This document shows, piece after piece, positions 33,977-42,597 of a DNA stretch of 62,874 bases. Position numbers and translations under genes: made by a program. How positions within the stretch are numbered: the first letter of the stretch is position 1; each line of letters starts with the position of its first letter. The notes under the pieces are model-generated. The model worked only from the letters and a program-made list of their open reading frames with translations. It had not been told where the DNA came from and ran no database searches. Source of the DNA: Oscillospiraceae bacterium (GTDB lineage: Bacteria > Bacillota > Clostridia > Oscillospirales > Ruminococcaceae); NCBI GenBank assembly GCA_022769565.1, contig JALEJQ010000108.1:1-62874 (forward strand), written 5' to 3'.

Positions 33977-35968
33977 TTGACAGGTAAACGTTGGCTTGCT
34001 TTTAAAATGGTTTCGATACTTCTTGTGGTGGTATCAATGACTTCGGCGTTCGCCGTTGCGGAGACCGACCCTGTGAAGTTCTGGACGCTGCTGTGCATAA
34101 CGGCGCTGACGGCGCTGGCGTTCCTTGTGCTTTTTTCCGCTTCACAAAAGAACCTGCACAAGTTCGTTACCGAAATGGAATCACAGCTGAATATAACCGA
34201 AAGGGATTCGCTGTACAAATTTCCTGCGCCTGCGGTCATTGTTGACGGCGACGGCGTTATAGTATGGTATAACATTGCCTTTTCCGAACAGGTCTGCGGC
34301 AGCGACGCTTTCGGCGTTCATATAAACAAAATTATCGACATCGACCTTGAAAAGGCAATGAACAACAAGAATACAACTGTGGATTACCAGTCCTCCCACT
34401 TCCGCATCTCCGCCGTTACAACGGAGAAAAAGGATATGGAATCCCGTCTTATATCCAACCTGACCCTGCTTTATTTCGAGGATATAAGCGATTATATCAA
34501 CCTGGAAACGGAGATGAACAACCTCCGTCCCTCCATAATGCTTATTTCCATCGACAACTATGAGGAGCTTCTCTCCGATGAAAAGGAATCGGAAAAATCC
34601 CATATCCTTATACAGATAGAAAAGCTCCTTGAGACCTATCTTGACGAACACAGGGGCATTATGAGGAAGCTTGCCGCAGACAAGTTTTTCGCCGTTGTTG
34701 AGGACAGGAACATCAACAGCATGATAGCCGACAAGTTCAAGATAATAAACGAGGTAAGGAACATCCCCGTTTCGGGCAAGACACCCGTTACCCTTTCAAT
34801 TGGCGTGGGAATGGGTTCCGTTGACCTTGCGGAAAGCGAGCAGTTCGCCCGTCAGGCGCTTGAAATGGCACAGGGACGAGGCGGCGATCAGGTCGCAGTG
34901 AAGCGTGACGAGGGATACGAGTTCTTCGGCGGCGTTTCAAAGGGAATAGAAAAGCACACAAAGGTCAAGACCCGTATGGTTGCGGCGGCGCTTACCGACC
35001 TTATATCCTCCTGCAGTTCCGTCCTTATAATGGGACACCGCAACGGAGATATGGACAGCGTTGGCTCCGGTGCAGGTCTGTGCGGTGCAATAAGGCTGCT
35101 TTTCCCCGATATGTACGTTAAAATGGTCGTTGACCCGGTGAGAAACCTTGCTCAGCCCCTTATAGACAGGCTTAACGAGAATCTTTCGGGTGAAGAGCCT
35201 GTGTTCATTGCCCCTGCCGAGGCACTTGAAAGGATAGACGACGGCACTTTGCTCATTGTTGTTGACACGAACAACAAGGACATTCTTGACAGCCCCGAGG
35301 TATACAATGCGGCAAAGCAGGTAGTTGTTATCGACCACCACAGGCAGGTCGTGAACTACATTGACAACGCCGTTATTTTCCACCACGAACCCTACGCTTC
35401 GTCTGCAAGCGAAATGGCGGCGGAACTTATACAGTATTTCCCCGGTGCGGACAAGCTCCAAAGTTACTTTGCAGACGTTATGCTTGCCGGAATAATGCTT
35501 GACACAAAGGATTTTGTAATGCGCACGGGTGTAAGGACCTTTGAAGCGGCGGCGTTCCTGAGAAAGCTGGGCGCAGATATGGTTGCGGTAAAGGGACTTT
35601 TCGCAAACTCCATGGCTTGCATACAGAAGCGCTCACAGCTTATCGCTTCTGCGGAGATATACAAGCGGTGTGCGATCGCTCTTGACGATTCCGCAGACGA
35701 GTGCATAAGAGTTGCTTCGGCTCAGGCAGCCGACCAGATGCTTGGCATTGTTGACGTTGACGCAAGCTTCGTTATTTTCAGAACGCCTCAGGGAATAAAC
35801 ATTTCCGCACGTTCAATGGGTGCCATGAACGTTCAGATAATAATGGAAAAGCTGGGCGGCGGCGGTCACCAGACAATGGCGGCGGCTCAGTTTGCGGACA
35901 TAACCGTTTTCGAGGCAAAAGCCAAACTTGTCAGTGCTATTGACGAGCATATTGCTAATATTTCATAA
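33977..35968 (+). CDS. gdpP: cyclic-di-AMP phosphodiesterase GdpP
   Basis: GdpP breaks down the second messenger c-di-AMP and so affects cell-wall and potassium homeostasis. Two N-terminal transmembrane helices (about 10-50) lead to a degenerate PAS domain and a degenerate GGDEF domain (LSIGVGMGS). The DHH/DHHA1 phosphodiesterase follows, with MGHRNGDMDSVGS, VVDTNN, VIDHHRQ near residue 453 and the C-terminal GGGGHQTMAAAQ. I chose TTG 33977, eleven bases after AAGGTGG; GTG codons at 33962 and 33965 are in frame but too close to that site. The gdpP-rplI-dnaB order is standard for Firmicutes. Confidence 0.93.
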   Translation: MTGKRWLAFKMVSILLVVVSMTSAFAVAETDPVKFWTLLCITALTALAFLVLFSASQKNLHKFVTEMESQLNITERDSLYKFPAPAVIVDGDGVIVWYNIAFSEQVCGSDAFGVHINKIIDIDLEKAMNNKNTTVDYQSSHFRISAVTTEKKDMESRLISNLTLLYFEDISDYINLETEMNNLRPSIMLISIDNYEELLSDEKESEKSHILIQIEKLLETYLDEHRGIMRKLAADKFFAVVEDRNINSMIADKFKIINEVRNIPVSGKTPVTLSIGVGMGSVDLAESEQFARQALEMAQGRGGDQVAVKRDEGYEFFGGVSKGIEKHTKVKTRMVAAALTDLISSCSSVLIMGHRNGDMDSVGSGAGLCGAIRLLFPDMYVKMVVDPVRNLAQPLIDRLNENLSGEEPVFIAPAEALERIDDGTLLIVVDTNNKDILDSPEVYNAAKQVVVIDHHRQVVNYIDNAVIFHHEPYASSASEMAAELIQYFPGADKLQSYFADVMLAGIMLDTKDFVMRTGVRTFEAAAFLRKLGADMVAVKGLFANSMACIQKRSQLIASAEIYKRCAIALDDSADECIRVASAQAADQMLGIVDVDASFVIFRTPQGINISARSMGAMNVQIIMEKLGGGGHQTMAAAQFADITVFEAKAKLVSAIDEHIANIS

Positions 35969-35972
35969 AAGT

Positions 35973-36119
35973 TTGTAGTGTGAGGAGTGGAGAGTGAAGT
36001 TATAAGCGCTTCGCTAAACGAATAACGAATAATTGCGATGTTCGCTTCGCTCACATATTTTAAATTATCCATCAACAACCATAACTTCACTCTTAACTCT
36101 CCACACTCCACACACACAG
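35973..36119. repeat. modular intergenic repeat between gdpP and rplI
   Basis: GTGTGAGGAGTGGAGAGTGA, GCGCTTCGCTAAACGAATAA, GTTCGCTTCGCTCAC and the closing ACTCTTAACTCTCCACACTC. The outer tracts are complementary, and the right end abuts the rplI ribosome site AGAAAGGA. The operon must be read through it, or be re-initiated inside it. Confidence 0.8.
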
Positions 36120-36135
36120 AAAGGATGTTATAAAA

Positions 36136-36582
36136 ATGAAGGTTATATTTTTACAGGACGTAAAGGGTACGGCTAAGAAGGGCGACGTTAAGGAGGTTTC
36201 CGACGGCTACGCAAGAAACTTTCTTCTCGGAAAGGGTCTTGCCGTTGAAGCAAACGCAAAGAATATGTCCGACCTTGCCGGAAAGAAGGCTTCCGAGCAG
36301 CACAAGGCTGACGTTGCAAAGCAGGAAGCCGAGGCTGCTGCTGCAAAGGTAAAGGGCAAGACCGTTACCTGCAGGTGCAAGGCAGGTCAGGGCGGAAAGC
36401 TCTTCGGCGCAGTTACCGCAGGCAACGTTGCAGATGTTGTTAAGGAGCAGCTGGGCGTTTCCGTTGACAAGAAGAAGATCGCTCTTTCCTCCGAGATAAA
36501 GGCGTTCGGTACTTATACGGCAGAGATAAAGTTCCTTGCCGGAGTTTCCGAAAAGATAACGGTTAACGTTGTTGAAGAATGA
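36136..36582 (+). CDS. rplI: 50S ribosomal protein L9
   Basis: L9 binds 23S rRNA with its N-terminal domain and extends from the ribosome on a long helix. The start [21 protein letters not shown] and [16 protein letters not shown] are diagnostic. The 148-aa length is standard. It lies between gdpP and dnaB as usual, but both flanking gaps carry the modular repeat. Confidence 0.97.
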   Translation: MKVIFLQDVKGTAKKGDVKEVSDGYARNFLLGKGLAVEANAKNMSDLAGKKASEQHKADVAKQEAEAAAAKVKGKTVTCRCKAGQGGKLFGAVTAGNVADVVKEQLGVSVDKKKIALSSEIKAFGTYTAEIKFLAGVSEKITVNVVEE

Positions 36583-36584
36583 TA

Positions 36585-36712
36585 TTTGGAAGTGTGGAGA
36601 GTGAAGAGTGAAGAGTGGAGTTGATCTGAGTGTGGAAAATTTTAAGCTGCACACATTTAACTTCACTCCCCACTCTTCACTCTTCAAACTCTCCACATTC
36701 CACATTTTTTTC
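36585..36712. repeat. modular intergenic repeat between rplI and dnaB
   Basis: GAAGTGTGGAGAGTGAAGAG onward on the left and TTCACTCCCCACTCTTCACT with CTCCACATTCCACATTTTTT on the right form a nearly full-length imperfect hairpin. The T-run at its right end resembles a terminator tail, placed only seven bases before the dnaB ribosome site. Confidence 0.8.
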
Positions 36713-36726
36713 AGAGGTAAGATTTT

Positions 36727-38085
36727 ATGGATATAAACTCACTTTCTTCCGGCGAGCTGCCTTACAGCCTTGAAGCGGAGCAGACCGTTCTCGGTGCCGT
36801 TCTGCTTGACCCCGATTCGCTGAGCATCGCTATGAATTATGTCAAGCCGGAAAGCTTCTACATAGCTATGCACAGGGAGCTTTTTGCTATAATAATCCGC
36901 CTTTTCACAATGGGCGTGAATTCCGACATCATCACCGTTCTTGACGAAGCTGTAAAAGCGAAGGTATTTGAGAGCAGCAAGGTGGGCAAGGAGTATCTTT
37001 CCACCGTTATGGAGCTTGTTCCAACTACAAAGAACGTGGAAAGCTACTGTAAGATAGTTGAGGAAAAATATTACATACGCTCCCTTATCACCGCCTCAAA
37101 GGAGATAATCGAAATGTGCTCCTCGGGGGACGAGGGTGCTTCACATCTGCTTGATTTTGCCGAGCAGAAGATATACGACATCAGACAGGGCAGAGATACG
37201 GACGGCTTAACACGAATAGATCAAGTCGTTATGGACGCTTACGATGAGCTGGGCAGGAAATCAGGTCCCGACCGTGAAAAATACCTGGGCACAGGCTCGG
37301 GCTTCTCCGACCTTGACAACGTTATAACGGGTCTTAACAAGTCCGACCTGCTTATCGTTGCCGCAAGACCTGCAATGGGCAAGACCTCCTTCGTTCTGAA
37401 CATTGCCGCAAACGTCTGCCGACACAGAACGGACAAGGAAGTCGTTATTTTTTCGCTGGAAATGTCGAAGGAGCAGCTTGTAACACGAATGCTGTCCTCC
37501 GAGAGCCTTGTTGACAGCGACAAGCTGATGAAGGGTACCATTGCAGGTGAGGACTGGACAAAGCTTGCCAAGGGTGCGGAGCGGCTTTCCAATATGCCCA
37601 TTTACCTTGACGATACCGCAGGCATAACGGTGCCACAGATGAAAGCAAAGCTGAGAAGGATGAAGGATCTCGGACTTGTGGTCATCGACTATTTACAGCT
37701 TATGAGTTCCGGCAGAAGGATAGACAACAGAGTAAATGAGATTTCCGAAATGACGAGACAGCTGAAGCTGATGGCGAAGGAGCTGAATGTGCCTGTTATC
37801 GTGCTTTCGCAGCTTTCACGTTCCGTTGAGTCGAGAACGGATAAAAGGCCCGTGCTTTCCGACCTGCGTGAATCGGGTTCTATTGAGCAGGACGCAGATA
37901 TAGTAATGTTTTTGTACAGAGATTTTTATTATAACCGTGAAAAATGTCCCGACCCCACCCTTGCGGAATGTATAGTTGCGAAAAACCGTCACGGCGAAAC
38001 GGGAACGGTAAATCTGCGGTGGAACGGACAGTTTACGCTGTTCCTCTCAGCCGACCGCAGACCTACGCCGGACGAAAAAGCATAA
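36727..38085 (+). CDS. dnaB: replicative DNA helicase DnaB
   Basis: DnaB is the hexameric helicase that unwinds DNA ahead of the replication fork. The N-terminal primase-binding domain opens with LPYSLEAEQTVLGAVLLDP. The RecA-like domain has Walker A ARPAMGKTSF (near residue 217), VIDYLQLM (Walker B) and SQLSRSVESR. At 452 aa it is a normal length with no intein. The ribosome site is AGAGGTAAG. Confidence 0.97.
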   Translation: MDINSLSSGELPYSLEAEQTVLGAVLLDPDSLSIAMNYVKPESFYIAMHRELFAIIIRLFTMGVNSDIITVLDEAVKAKVFESSKVGKEYLSTVMELVPTTKNVESYCKIVEEKYYIRSLITASKEIIEMCSSGDEGASHLLDFAEQKIYDIRQGRDTDGLTRIDQVVMDAYDELGRKSGPDREKYLGTGSGFSDLDNVITGLNKSDLLIVAARPAMGKTSFVLNIAANVCRHRTDKEVVIFSLEMSKEQLVTRMLSSESLVDSDKLMKGTIAGEDWTKLAKGAERLSNMPIYLDDTAGITVPQMKAKLRRMKDLGLVVIDYLQLMSSGRRIDNRVNEISEMTRQLKLMAKELNVPVIVLSQLSRSVESRTDKRPVLSDLRESGSIEQDADIVMFLYRDFYYNREKCPDPTLAECIVAKNRHGETGTVNLRWNGQFTLFLSADRRPTPDEKA

Positions 38086-38123
38086 CTCCCAACAGCGGCA
38101 GGAGCCAACCGCACAGCGGTAAC

Positions 38124-38267
38124 GGGGCTGTTGCACGTTAATAAATTTATAACAAAAACGGGCGGCTGATAGCCCCCTACAAGATAAATGCGCTAATATA
38201 CGCAGTTTTATGTAGGGGCGGATATTATCCGCCCGCAATTTTATATTTTTTAACGTGTAACAGCCCC
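38124..38267. repeat. 144-base palindromic element between convergent genes
   Basis: GGGGCTGTTGCACGTTAA at the left end pairs with TTAACGTGTAACAGCCCC at the right. Inside, CGGGCGG with CCGCCCG and CCCCTACA with TGTAGGGG form further stems. It looks like a small inverted-repeat element and could serve as terminator for both dnaB and the opposing gene. No open frame lies in it. Confidence 0.75.
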
Positions 38268-38291
38268 ACAGTCGTTTCGCTGTCGGGTCTG

Positions 38292-40610
38292 TCAGCTTGT
38301 GCGGTTTTCTCCCCTTTTTACCATGGTATTCAGCGTTTCCTGATAAAAATCGCAAAGCTCGCTTGCCGTTTCCAGCTTATAGCTTTCAACGTGCATCATT
38401 AAGCCCTTTCCCGTTTTCACAGGACGGATAAGAACTCGTCCTCGCTTGTCATTTATAACTACCCCGTCTCCGCCCGAAATTTTTTCCGTGCAAAGCTGAC
38501 GGAGAAGCTCCATTCTTCCTCGGCTGCGCATATCTATTGCCACAAAACGGTTTACCTCCGCAAACTCAGGCAGCTCTTCACAGGCTTCTTTAAGGCTTTG
38601 CTTTTTCTCCGAAAGAATATCCAGAGTTTTCAGCATAAGAACTATGCCGTCGCAGGAAAAACCGTTTTCCGCCGCAAGCCGTCTTGCTTCCCTGTCCGAG
38701 CCGTCACCGGGGCAGCCCGAATAGCGCAGTACCTTACAGCCGTAACGCTCCGCAAGCCGTTCCGCAGCCACCGGGAAGCTGTAGGGCAGCGCTGTATCCC
38801 TGCCCTGTTCAAAAAGTGTCTTGCAGCAGAGCATTATCAGCTTGTCGGGGAAAATATAGCCTGTTTCTTCGGTGTACGCCGAGGTTTTTGCTCCGTCGCC
38901 GCTTATGTGGAACACTATGGGCTTGCCGTTTTTGTCGTTTATATCCTCAAGCAGGGCGGTGCATATCTCCGAAACTCTCTTTCCCGGAGTGTTCACCACC
39001 GCCCGTATGCCACGGAGCCTTTCGGGGAGCATAGAGTACAGCCTGCTCATGTAAAGCTCCCGTATTTCAGGGCAGTAACGCATTGCTCCGAAGCGGCTGA
39101 ACCCGGAACGGCGATATTCTCCCCTGTTAACGCCACCTTCTATGAGCTTTTCTTCACGCCGTGAAAGGGGCAGCCCATCCGAGGAAAAGAATTTTATCTT
39201 TGTCGTTATGCCTGCACCAATGAAACAGCCTGCGGCGGCTCCGCACAGGCGCACACAGCTTGCAAGCTCGGGTTCGGTGGTCTCGCCTGCAAAACGCACC
39301 TCTCCTCCTGCCGCCATTATCCCCGAAGCAAGCGCCATGGCAAGTGCCTGTGAAGCAGGGTCGTCCTTGCAGCCTACGGCTATTTTCCTGCCCAGAGAAG
39401 CAAGGGAGCTGCCGATAACTGCGGCGGTCTGGGGCGTAAGCTCGCTGCCCGTTTCACCCGTTATGCCCTCATCGTCGATTATAACGGGTCGTGCGAAGCC
39501 GTATTTAAGGTCGGCGGCAGCGCAGGCGAAAGGCTCAACTCTTCGCCCTTTCCATATCTTCACCCCGGGGTTGACAACGGCGTTCTCCGAGATAACGGAA
39601 TCCTCGCCTACAGCCGCTCCCTCGAACACAGAAGCACCACTTGAAAGGTGTACGGCTTTGCCTATAACGGCACAGTTCACCGTGCAGCCTTCGCCTATCT
39701 GCACACCGTCGCCTATAACGGCACTGCGGAGCTTTGTTCCCTTGCCCACGGAAACGTTGTTACCTATGACCGTTCCACCTTCAAGGACAACTCCGCTGCA
39801 AAGCTCGTTATTTTCGCCTATGCATACCTTGCCGGAAACAGAAACGCCGCTGAAACGCTTTTCTGCTTCTTCGGGAGTTATAACGGTTTCGGGGGTGTGG
39901 GGATAGACACCGTTTATAACGTCCGAATTAGCGTCAAGGAGGTCGGAGGGGGTCACAAGGCGCATAAAATAACCTTTTTCCCGTACTGCGGCAATTTTTT
40001 TGCCCTGTTTAAGAAGAACGGGAAGAACGTCGGTGTAAATATCCTCGCCGTATTTTGGAAACTGCTGCGCAAGCCCTGCGTTCACAACAAAAGAGCCTGT
40101 TATAACAAGTCCCGAGGCACAGCTTTCTCTTGGCATTGACCTTATAACATCCGTAAGCAAGCCGTTTTCCGTTACTGCGGCAATGCCCTCCCAGGGACGG
40201 TCTGAGCCTTTCAGGATAAGCGTAAGCGCCGAACCGCCGCTGCGGTGCTTGCAGATGATGCCGTTATAATCAAAATCCGCAAGGGCAGCGCCGTTTATTA
40301 CCAGTACAGGCTCGTCCCCGTCAAGGTCACGACCTTCCACCGCCCTTTGCAGCGCAGCGGAGGTACCCTCGGGAACGGAAGACAGGGAAAGTGCAGGCGG
40401 AATGGGCATATCCCTGTCGAAATAGTCCGCAATGACCCGTGAGAAGCGGTCGGCGGCTATGATAATGTCGGAAATGCCGTTTTTTTGCAGGCTGCGGATA
40501 ATGTACTCGATAAGGGGCAGGTTGCAGATATGAAGCATGGCTTTCGGCAGCGAGCAGGTCAGGGGGCGCATACGCACTCCGTCTCCTCCGGCAAGTATTA
40601 CAGCGGTCAT
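38292..40610 (-). CDS. sugar nucleotidyltransferase / phosphomannomutase-like fusion, probably degenerate
   Basis: The 772-aa protein starts with a nucleotidyltransferase domain (AVILAGGDGVRMRPLTCSLP). A left-handed beta-helix of hexapeptide repeats (about 255-370) follows, and then a phosphohexomutase-like region. Intact homologues make GDP-mannose-type sugars for cell-envelope glycans. Several catalytic signatures are altered: the usual NGD of the nucleotidyltransferase is NGAALADFD, the mutase serine loop TASHNP is absent (AAAGCFIGAG instead), and the metal loop DxDxDR is not evident. It may be a regulatory pseudoenzyme. I chose ATG 40610, nine bases after GGAAAGGA; ATG 40616 would be too close. 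It is alone and convergent with dnaB. Confidence 0.8.
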   Translation of the reverse strand: MTAVILAGGDGVRMRPLTCSLPKAMLHICNLPLIEYIIRSLQKNGISDIIIAADRFSRVIADYFDRDMPIPPALSLSSVPEGTSAALQRAVEGRDLDGDEPVLVINGAALADFDYNGIICKHRSGGSALTLILKGSDRPWEGIAAVTENGLLTDVIRSMPRESCASGLVITGSFVVNAGLAQQFPKYGEDIYTDVLPVLLKQGKKIAAVREKGYFMRLVTPSDLLDANSDVINGVYPHTPETVITPEEAEKRFSGVSVSGKVCIGENNELCSGVVLEGGTVIGNNVSVGKGTKLRSAVIGDGVQIGEGCTVNCAVIGKAVHLSSGASVFEGAAVGEDSVISENAVVNPGVKIWKGRRVEPFACAAADLKYGFARPVIIDDEGITGETGSELTPQTAAVIGSSLASLGRKIAVGCKDDPASQALAMALASGIMAAGGEVRFAGETTEPELASCVRLCGAAAGCFIGAGITTKIKFFSSDGLPLSRREEKLIEGGVNRGEYRRSGFSRFGAMRYCPEIRELYMSRLYSMLPERLRGIRAVVNTPGKRVSEICTALLEDINDKNGKPIVFHISGDGAKTSAYTEETGYIFPDKLIMLCCKTLFEQGRDTALPYSFPVAAERLAERYGCKVLRYSGCPGDGSDREARRLAAENGFSCDGIVLMLKTLDILSEKKQSLKEACEELPEFAEVNRFVAIDMRSRGRMELLRQLCTEKISGGDGVVINDKRGRVLIRPVKTGKGLMMHVESYKLETASELCDFYQETLNTMVKRGENRTS

Positions 40611-40675
40611 TAACATCAGTCCTTTCCTGCGGATATTATTGACATTGGAGGGGGATTTTATACCGCACGGGATCG

Positions 40676-41025
40676 GTTTGAAAGTGGAAAGTTGAAAGAG
40701 GAAAGTGGAATTATGGGCGCTTGCTTTAATGAATAATGAATAGTGAATAATGAAAAATGAATAATTAAGGTGTTCGCTGCGCTCACGGATTTAATACTAA
40801 TAACCATTTAACCTATGGATAAAATACGGCGGCTATAATACGCCGTCTTTATCCATAGAACAAATGGTTATTAGTATAAAATCATCGCCGCAGGTGATAC
40901 CTTAATTATTCACTATTCATTTTTCGTTATTCATTATTCATTTAGCGAAGCGTAAATAATTCCGAATTCCGAATTTCGCATTCCGAATTTAAAAAACTCC
41001 ACTCTCCACTCTTCACACTCCAAAC
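40676..41025. repeat. nested inverted-repeat cluster (Russian-doll structure)
   Basis: Outer arms: GAAAGTGGAAAGTTGAAAGA (left) and CTCCACTCTCCACTCTTCAC (right). Second layer: 40718-40770 is almost the exact reverse complement of 40900-40953 (TGAATAAT module, about 53 bases). Third layer: GTTCGCTGCGCTCACGG (left) and ATCGCCGCAGGTGAT (right). The core is the palindrome 40794-40877. A GGAATTCGGAAT-type module is added on the right only. It fills the 416-base gap between two minus-strand genes. Confidence 0.85.
40794..40877. repeat. ATACTAATAACCATTT palindromic element, copy 1
   Basis: Three perfect stems stack: ATACTAATAACCATTT/AAATGGTTATTAGTAT (16 bp), CTATGGATAAA/TTTATCCATAG (11 bp) and ACGGCG/CGCCGT (6 bp), around a nine-base loop GCTATAATA. 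A second copy begins at 62734. Confidence 0.9.
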
Positions 41026-41026
41026 T

Positions 41027-41377
41027 TTAATTAAGTCCGAAGCTGATGGAAAGAGCGTTGTCGACCTGCGCCATTGATGGCCGGTCAAGTTCTCCCATGC
41101 GTTCCTTGAGCCGCTTTTTGTCGATTGTGCGTATCTGTTCAAGCAGAACTATGCTGTCCTTGGAAAGTCCGCAGGATGAAGCGTTTATGCCGATATGGGT
41201 AGGCAGCTTTGATTTGTCGTGCTGGCTGGTGATGGCGGCGGCGATGACTGTGGGGCTGTGTCTGTTGCCCACATCGTTCTGAACAATAAGTACAGGTCTT
41301 ACTCCGCCCTGCTCCGAACCTACGACAGGGCTTAAATCTGCGTAATAAATTTCTCCCCTTCTGACTGTCACATCCAT
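41027..41377 (-). CDS. MazF/PemK-family endoribonuclease toxin
   Basis: The 116-aa product matches the NdoA/MazF group, which cuts mRNA at short sequences. [31 protein letters not shown] is represented by its [10 protein letters not shown] and [12 protein letters not shown] segments, with the conserved Arg/Thr region [11 protein letters not shown] following. No antitoxin frame is found on either side: upstream is a 5' hairpin ACGGAGC/GCTCCGT (41399-41419) and then a gene on the other strand. In Firmicutes such orphan-looking copies often behave as housekeeping regulators, so toxicity here is uncertain. Confidence 0.9.
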   Translation of the reverse strand: MDVTVRRGEIYYADLSPVVGSEQGGVRPVLIVQNDVGNRHSPTVIAAAITSQHDKSKLPTHIGINASSCGLSKDSIVLLEQIRTIDKKRLKERMGELDRPSMAQVDNALSISFGLN

Positions 41378-41590
41378 ACACTCCTATTGTAACCGGGTAC
41401 GGAGCCTTTGCTGCTCCGTTCGATAATATTCTTGACGGTTTTTTCAAAAATAAACATACGCCGATAAAAAATAAGGGGATAATTTTACACCGGCTGTATG
41501 CCGCTTATACTTTATACTATGCCGTTCAGGGGAAAATGACACTATAGGAGTCTGCCCGTGAAAATATTGTGTATAAATAGTTTCGGGTTA

Positions 41591-41618
41591 TTGACTTTAC
41601 ATTATTTTATGGTATAAT
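41591..41618 (+). promoter_or_regulatory. promoter of the cell-wall-binding repeat gene
   Basis: TTGACT (41591-41596), a 16-base spacer and TATAAT (41613-41618). Confidence 0.75.
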
Positions 41619-41652
41619 ATTATCAGTAAATGCAGAACATGGAGGTTTTATA

Positions 41653-42540
41653 ATGAAAATAAAGAGAATTTTATGCGCAGCACTGTCTTCCGTAATGATA
41701 TTTTCGTCTGTATGCGCAGTAAACGCTTCTGCAGACTGGGAAAAGACCGCAGCCGGCACTAAATATTGGAGCGCTGCCAAGAAGACCTATGCAACGGGCT
41801 GGTGGGTCATCGGCGGAGAGGATTATTATTTCAACTCCGATGGAATTATGCAGACAGGCTGGTTCACAGACTCTAACGGCAGGACATATTATTTCAACAC
41901 CTCAAGCGGAAAAATGCGTACAGGCTGGCTCAGGACTTCCTCCGGCAACAGCTATTATTTTGATGCAACGGGAATTATGCACACCGGCTGGCTTGAGGAC
42001 AGCGGCGATTACTATTATTTCAGAAAGAACGGCAAAATGATAAAGGATTCCACGGTCAAGATAAACAACGTTTCCTATACCTTTGACGAAAACGGCAAGT
42101 GGGACGGCAATGGAACCGCTCCTTCCGTTAAATCCTCTGCTTCAGAAAAAGATGACGAAAGCGGTTCTTCCAGCATTTCACAGCAGTATAAGGAAATGTG
42201 TACTCTCAGAGATGAGGCTTACGCAAACATTCAGGTTTATCAGGAGGTTTACGATGAAGCCGTTGCCGAAAAGCAGAAGCTTATCGACAAAATGGAGGAG
42301 AATATAGCCAAGGCTGACAAGATCAAGGCTAAGTATGAAAAAAGCGGCAAGGGTATGAGCGCTACCGATAACGAGCTTGTACGCAAATATATGAAGGAAG
42401 CAGACAAGTACAGAGCGGAAGCTGCTAAGTACAATAAGACCATCAGCGACGCTTCCAAGAAGAAGAACGAGTGGTCCAAGCTTTACAAGGAATACAAGAA
42501 GAAGGCTGAGGATCTGAAAAAGCAGCTTTCCAATAAGTGA
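41653..42540 (+). CDS. secreted cell-wall-binding repeat protein with coiled coil
   Basis: The 295-aa protein has a cleavable signal peptide (about residues 1-27, ending ASA). About four or five choline/glucan-binding type repeats of roughly 20 residues follow, marked by TGW...YYF (TGWWVIGGEDYYF, TGWFTDSNGRTYYF, TGWLRTSSGNSYYF, TGWLEDSGDYYYF). A Ser-rich linker leads to a charged alpha-helical coiled coil (about 185-295). No catalytic domain is present, so it is probably an adaptor or scaffold held on wall polymers. The ribosome site is ATGGAGG, and the gene has its own promoter and terminator. Confidence 0.88.
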   Translation: MKIKRILCAALSSVMIFSSVCAVNASADWEKTAAGTKYWSAAKKTYATGWWVIGGEDYYFNSDGIMQTGWFTDSNGRTYYFNTSSGKMRTGWLRTSSGNSYYFDATGIMHTGWLEDSGDYYYFRKNGKMIKDSTVKINNVSYTFDENGKWDGNGTAPSVKSSASEKDDESGSSSISQQYKEMCTLRDEAYANIQVYQEVYDEAVAEKQKLIDKMEENIAKADKIKAKYEKSGKGMSATDNELVRKYMKEADKYRAEAAKYNKTISDASKKKNEWSKLYKEYKKKAEDLKKQLSNK

Positions 42541-42559
42541 TTTTTCAACAGCGTATTTA

Positions 42560-42597
42560 CGGGCGGATAGAATGTTTTATCCGCCCGCTCTTTTTTT
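42560..42597 (+). terminator. terminator after the cell-wall-binding repeat gene
   Basis: CGGGCGGATA (42560-42569) pairs with TATCCGCCCG (42578-42587), followed by CTCTTTTTTT. Confidence 0.92.

Noticed and set aside
40676-41025. Possible CRISPR array, because of short repeats at regular spacing
   Set aside because: Units are 7-12 bases, vary in sequence and are arranged as inverted layers without unique spacers; no cas genes are present.
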